A stretch of DNA of 64,000 bases. Origin: Methanosarcina acetivorans C2A. Its GTDB lineage: Archaea > Halobacteriota > Methanosarcinia > Methanosarcinales > Methanosarcinaceae. The stretch lies in contig NC_003552.1 of assembly GCF_000007345.1 (NCBI RefSeq), positions 4,092,001-4,156,000 of the forward strand. The letters are read 5' to 3'. The notes beneath the pieces were generated by a model. The model was not told where the DNA came from, did no database searches, and saw only the letters and a program-made list of their open reading frames with translations. Position numbers and translations under genes: made by a program. Below, piece by piece: positions 61,088 to 64,000 of this stretch; position 1 is the stretch's first letter, and every line of letters begins with the position of its first letter.

Positions 61088-62605
61088 ATGATGCCCGGAA
61101 CACGAAACTTCAAACCATTTTCAATTCTGGCTTTACTTGCGGTGCTGCTAATCTTTTCTGCGACTTTTCCAGTTCCTGCATCCGCACTTACCGAAGTCGA
61201 GGTAACCCCTGTTAACACCCCCGACGGGGCAGTCGTGCTGATCGTGGACGGTTTGAGCGCCCCCTTCATCTATCCCGAGCTTACGCCGCATGCACTTGAC
61301 GGGACAAACCTTGAAAAAGCCAGGCTTGAGAATATTCCGGAGATTAGCAAGAAAAGTGCACGGGTCCTCGAGCTACGCGCTCCGCAGACTTTTACCGAAG
61401 GAGGTCATTCAGTCCTTGTTACCGGAAATCCGGATGCAGATAGCGAGTTCATCAGCTTTAAAGACGCAAATATTTTTGATGTTTTACACGACGAGGGCTA
61501 CCTATGCATTGCGGTAATGGAAAAAGGAGATTCTTGGTCGATCTGCGCCGAACAGGATGCGGTTCTCAGGGATGAAAATAACTCTGTAAAAAACATGAAA
61601 ATCGTGCTTGAGCAGAACGAACATTCCGGAGATTATACGGTTCCTTCCGGGCTTTTGCAGTTGATGGAAGAGGAAGCTGGAAAGGCTCCGGGATATGTCA
61701 CCTCAAAAGAGACAAGGGAGCGGTATAACGGGTATAACAGGTGGGGCATTGAAACCGCCTGCACTGTTGTGGAATACATGGAAAAAAACAGGCCCGGACA
61801 AAAATATCTGCTAACCGTCAATGTGGGAGCAGTTGATATGAGCGGGCACTACAGGGGCAACTACGGATATATCGACTGCATCGAAAGCCTTGATTCCGAA
61901 CTTTTACCCCTCTACACCCTCTGTGAGAAAAACAACCTTGCTTTTGTCCTGACCGCAGATCACGGGATGGCTTTTTCGGCAGACGATTCCAAAGGGGGGC
62001 ACCAGTCAGAAAAATACTCGGGTTCGGATGAAGCGCAGCTGGTCCCGCTCATAATATATGCGCAGGACGTTGAGAGCAGGATCATCAGAGGAGAATTCAG
62101 ACAGGAGGACTTTGCACCAACCCTGCTCGGAATTCTTGATATCCCTGAAAGGCCAAGGTTTGCCAAAGGAGAACAGATCCTGCTTACAGGTCACGTAAAC
62201 ATTAAAGTCACACTTCCGGAAAAAGGAACCGTAGAACTCAGGAAAGACGGAAAGATTCTCGAAACCGCAGGAAATGATGACAGGTTTGTTTTCCTCGGAC
62301 TTGAGTCTGATAAATCCTATACGATCAGGGCTGAGCTTGATTCCGGAAAGAGCCTGGAAGCAAAGGAAAAGGAAGTTTTTCTTGAAACAGACTCAGTAAT
62401 TAGTTTCGGTGAAGAAGGGACCGGGAAAGAGAAAAGCGAATACCCATCGGTGGAATCAAAAGAAGGAATCAGCTCTGCAGGGGTTTTAGGAGAAGAAAAT
62501 TCGCTTTTTGGCAGGAAATCAAGTTACCTTATAGGATATCTTCTTATAGGAATAATAAACCTTGCAGGGTTTTTTATCATCATGAAAATTCTGAAAAAAG
62601 GCTGA
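61088..62605 (+). CDS. secreted alkaline-phosphatase-superfamily protein
   Basis: A 505-residue protein. Signal peptide about 1-33 ends FPVPASA. The core belongs to the alkaline phosphatase/sulfatase/phosphopentomutase superfamily: the first metal Asp54 in LIVDGLS, TFTEGGHSVLVTGNP (nucleophile region), VGAVDMSGHYRG (Asp and His), LTADHGM (Asp-His) and the C-terminal GGHQSEK His. About residues 375-440 are beta-rich, then a Glu/Ser-rich linker and one C-terminal helix (YLIGYLLIGIINLAGFFIIM) with KILKKG. So it is an external, membrane-anchored hydrolase acting on a phosphate or sulfate ester. The substrate is unknown. Confidence 0.82.
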   Translation: MMPGTRNFKPFSILALLAVLLIFSATFPVPASALTEVEVTPVNTPDGAVVLIVDGLSAPFIYPELTPHALDGTNLEKARLENIPEISKKSARVLELRAPQTFTEGGHSVLVTGNPDADSEFISFKDANIFDVLHDEGYLCIAVMEKGDSWSICAEQDAVLRDENNSVKNMKIVLEQNEHSGDYTVPSGLLQLMEEEAGKAPGYVTSKETRERYNGYNRWGIETACTVVEYMEKNRPGQKYLLTVNVGAVDMSGHYRGNYGYIDCIESLDSELLPLYTLCEKNNLAFVLTADHGMAFSADDSKGGHQSEKYSGSDEAQLVPLIIYAQDVESRIIRGEFRQEDFAPTLLGILDIPERPRFAKGEQILLTGHVNIKVTLPEKGTVELRKDGKILETAGNDDRFVFLGLESDKSYTIRAELDSGKSLEAKEKEVFLETDSVISFGEEGTGKEKSEYPSVESKEGISSAGVLGEENSLFGRKSSYLIGYLLIGIINLAGFFIIMKILKKG

Positions 62606-62865
62606 AGAGCCGCTGAAGGCTTTTAAAATGCCTCCGGGTTTTTAAAAAGTCTCAAGCTTTTAAGAAGTTTCAGGGCTCTTAAGAAACCTCAAGCCCTACA
62701 AAGCTATTCTGAAAAATTGAAATATCAGTTCCCGGGCTAAGATTTATGGATCCCCGGTTAAAATTTCAGAATAAAAGTTCCAGCTCAGCTGATGTCATCG
62801 TTTTTACAAACTATAAAGTTGAAGAAAAGTGTAAAGATGATCAGAATGGATAAAAAAAGGTATAA
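62606..62865. other. intergenic region
   Basis: No gene is seen. CTTTTAAAATGCC..., CTTTTAAGAAGTTTC and CTCTTAAGAAACC near 62630-62690 form a loose internal repeat of CTTTTAAGAA-like words. Confidence 0.4.
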
Positions 62866-63102
62866 CTTATATTCGGCAGGTCGACATTATGAATTAAATA
62901 TTTTTGCTGATATTGTTTTTTAAACATTCTGCAAATTTGTAATATACTTGAAGCTGGTTAACATATGACTCAAATCTTACTCCCTATATAAGTAACGAAC
63001 CATTTTTGCAGTAATGTTTAATGTGGAAGAAAACGTGTTTTCCCACAAAAACGCTATCAATAAAAATACTTGGAAAAAATCAAGTTACCTGCCGAAAGTA
63101 GG
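62866..63102. mobile_element. MITE derived from the IS1634-type element, copy 2
   Basis: A 237-bp element. Left CTTATATTCGGCAGGTCGAC; right inward CCTACTTTCGGCAGG. The target duplication is GTATAA (62860-62865 and 63103-63108). Internal matches to the ends of the IS at 28091 and to MITE copy 1 include GGTTAACATATGAC and ATGTTTAATG-like words. No coding sequence. It lacks the transposase but keeps both ends. Confidence 0.85.
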
Positions 63103-63108
63103 GTATAA

Positions 63109-63440
63109 TATAAATTTTACAGTTTTACTAATAAGATATATTTAATATAGTTTATAGATAAATATTTATTATATCTCTATTGAGCAAAAATTATTGGGCG
63201 AATATCATAGAGCCAATCTGAGACTGTCTGAAACGGATTTGCTTGAAAAAGATGAAACTCCCTGGCTTCCTGAGTAGCCATAGAAGATGAAAACCCTGAC
63301 CCGGGCTGTATAGTAAACACGGGCTGTACAGTTCAACCCGGCTGTGCCTGACATTCATGGTTCTGGTAGAAAGAACCTGCAGAACCACAGAGAAGACAGA
63401 AAGCCCGAAAAATTGATTTCCTTAGCGGAAGTGGCCAAAA
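63109..63440. other. intergenic region upstream of the cation transporter gene
   Basis: AT-rich in the first 70 bp (TATATTTAATATAG, TATA-like), then GC-richer. A 65-codon minus-strand frame is not protein-like. No gene seen. Confidence 0.45.
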
Positions 63441-64000
63441 ATGGAACATGAAGAAAGGTTTGAGAAGGCTGTTCAGGTTACAGGCGTCGGGCTCTTTGTG
63501 AACCTCGGGCTAACTCTTTTCAAGTTGTTTGCAGGAATTCTTGGGAACAGTACAGCAATGGTCGCAGACGCTGTCCATTCTCTTTCGGATTTTCTGACTG
63601 ACATTGTGGTGATCTTTGGCTTCAAGGTCGCAAAAAAGCCGGTGGATGAAAGCCACAACTACGGCCACGGAAAAATTGAAACCCTCAGTGCAAGCCTTGT
63701 AGGGCTCATGCTTCTTGTGGTTGCCGGGCAGATTTTACTTTACGGACTCCGGCGGACTCTGTTGTTTGCCCAGGGAGGAAACCTTGAGCAGCCAGCTCTT
63801 ATTGCTCTTTATGCAGCCCTGCTGTCCGTAATCTCAAAAGAGTTCATGTACCATTATACAATCCTGCAGGCCAGGAAAATCAACAGTATGGCTCTAACTG
63901 CGAACGCCTGGCACCACCGTTCGGATGCTTTGTCCTCGCTCTGCACTCTGGCAGGGATCGGGGCTGCAATCTTCCTGGGAGGAAAATGGGTTGTTCTCGA
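63441..64000 (+). CDS. cation diffusion facilitator transporter, partial
   Basis: The gene starts at ATG 63441 and runs off the window after 186 codons. The first helices and the metal site are clear: MVADAVHSLSDFLTDI (residues about 40-55: Asp43, His46, Asp50 and Asp54), the HNYGHGKIETL loop, and alternating hydrophobic helices. Members of the CDF family export Zn, Fe, Co, Mn or Cd in exchange for protons. GGAAGTGG lies 7-14 nt before the ATG. The metal cannot be read from this part. It is the last feature in the window. Confidence 0.9.
   Translation, partial: MEHEERFEKAVQVTGVGLFVNLGLTLFKLFAGILGNSTAMVADAVHSLSDFLTDIVVIFGFKVAKKPVDESHNYGHGKIETLSASLVGLMLLVVAGQILLYGLRRTLLFAQGGNLEQPALIALYAALLSVISKEFMYHYTILQARKINSMALTANAWHHRSDALSSLCTLAGIGAAIFLGGKWVVL

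Noticed and set aside
1-64000. tRNA or rRNA genes
   Set aside because: No cloverleaf with conserved TTCRA loop or rRNA stretches was recognised by reading. A tRNAscan run would be needed to exclude a cryptic one.

Overview
The window looks like chromosomal DNA of a mesophilic methanogenic archaeon of the genus Methanosarcina. The support is a homocitrate-synthase-type enzyme of the coenzyme B (AksA) kind, an archaeal type II glyceraldehyde-3-phosphate dehydrogenase, a bacterial-type uvrABC repair set, tandem DUF3160 lipoproteins, long AT-rich intergenic regions with short tandem repeats, and a heavy load of insertion sequences. The species cannot be fixed from the sequence alone. No tRNA, rRNA or CRISPR array was recognised.

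Layout. 0.2-3.1 kb: small genes (zinc ribbon, TM2-like and single-span membrane proteins, a flavin-reductase-like protein). 3.2-10.0 kb: uvrB, uvrC and uvrA, all on the minus strand. 10.5-20.3 kb: an accessory stretch with a 20-bp tandem array, an intact IS21-family element, a pentapeptide-repeat protein, a serine protease fused to a NUC1-type nuclease, and transposase debris. 20.5-26.4 kb: two tandem DUF3160 lipoproteins and small genes. 26.6-30.3 kb: an IS4-superfamily element broken by a 189-bp MITE and by a complete IS1634-family element. 30.5-33.7 kb: a lipase-like hydrolase beside a membrane protein, with a decayed extra piece of the membrane gene. 33.7-41 kb: core metabolism (aksA-like, NAD kinase plus inositol-phosphatase-family pair, GAPDH) and a PAS histidine kinase.

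41.3-57.5 kb is a rearranged island. It holds four secreted, Trp/Tyr-rich paralogous proteins with a DUF4430/transcobalamin-like look, a SAM methyltransferase, a Fec/Btu-type ABC permease and ATPase, and a 5'-truncated substrate-binding protein. These are interleaved with an IS1182-family element that carries a second IS21 copy and a MITE, a group II intron lacking its ORF, and several repeat families. 57.6-64 kb: a CooT-like protein, a DUF89 protein, an IS605-type element with intact TnpB but frameshifted TnpA, a secreted phosphatase-like protein, a further MITE, and the start of a cation diffusion facilitator.

How the genes fit together. UvrA, UvrB and UvrC form one nucleotide-excision repair pathway. 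The NAD kinase and inositol-phosphatase-family genes, almost touching, probably balance NAD and NADP or act in sugar-phosphate metabolism. The secreted paralogs with the ABC transporter suggest surface capture and import of a metal chelate or corrinoid, though the binding protein here is truncated. The best candidates for an undescribed system are the protease-nuclease fusion, the hydrolase/membrane-protein module with its decayed second copy, and the DUF4430-like surface family with its duplicated leader sequences.
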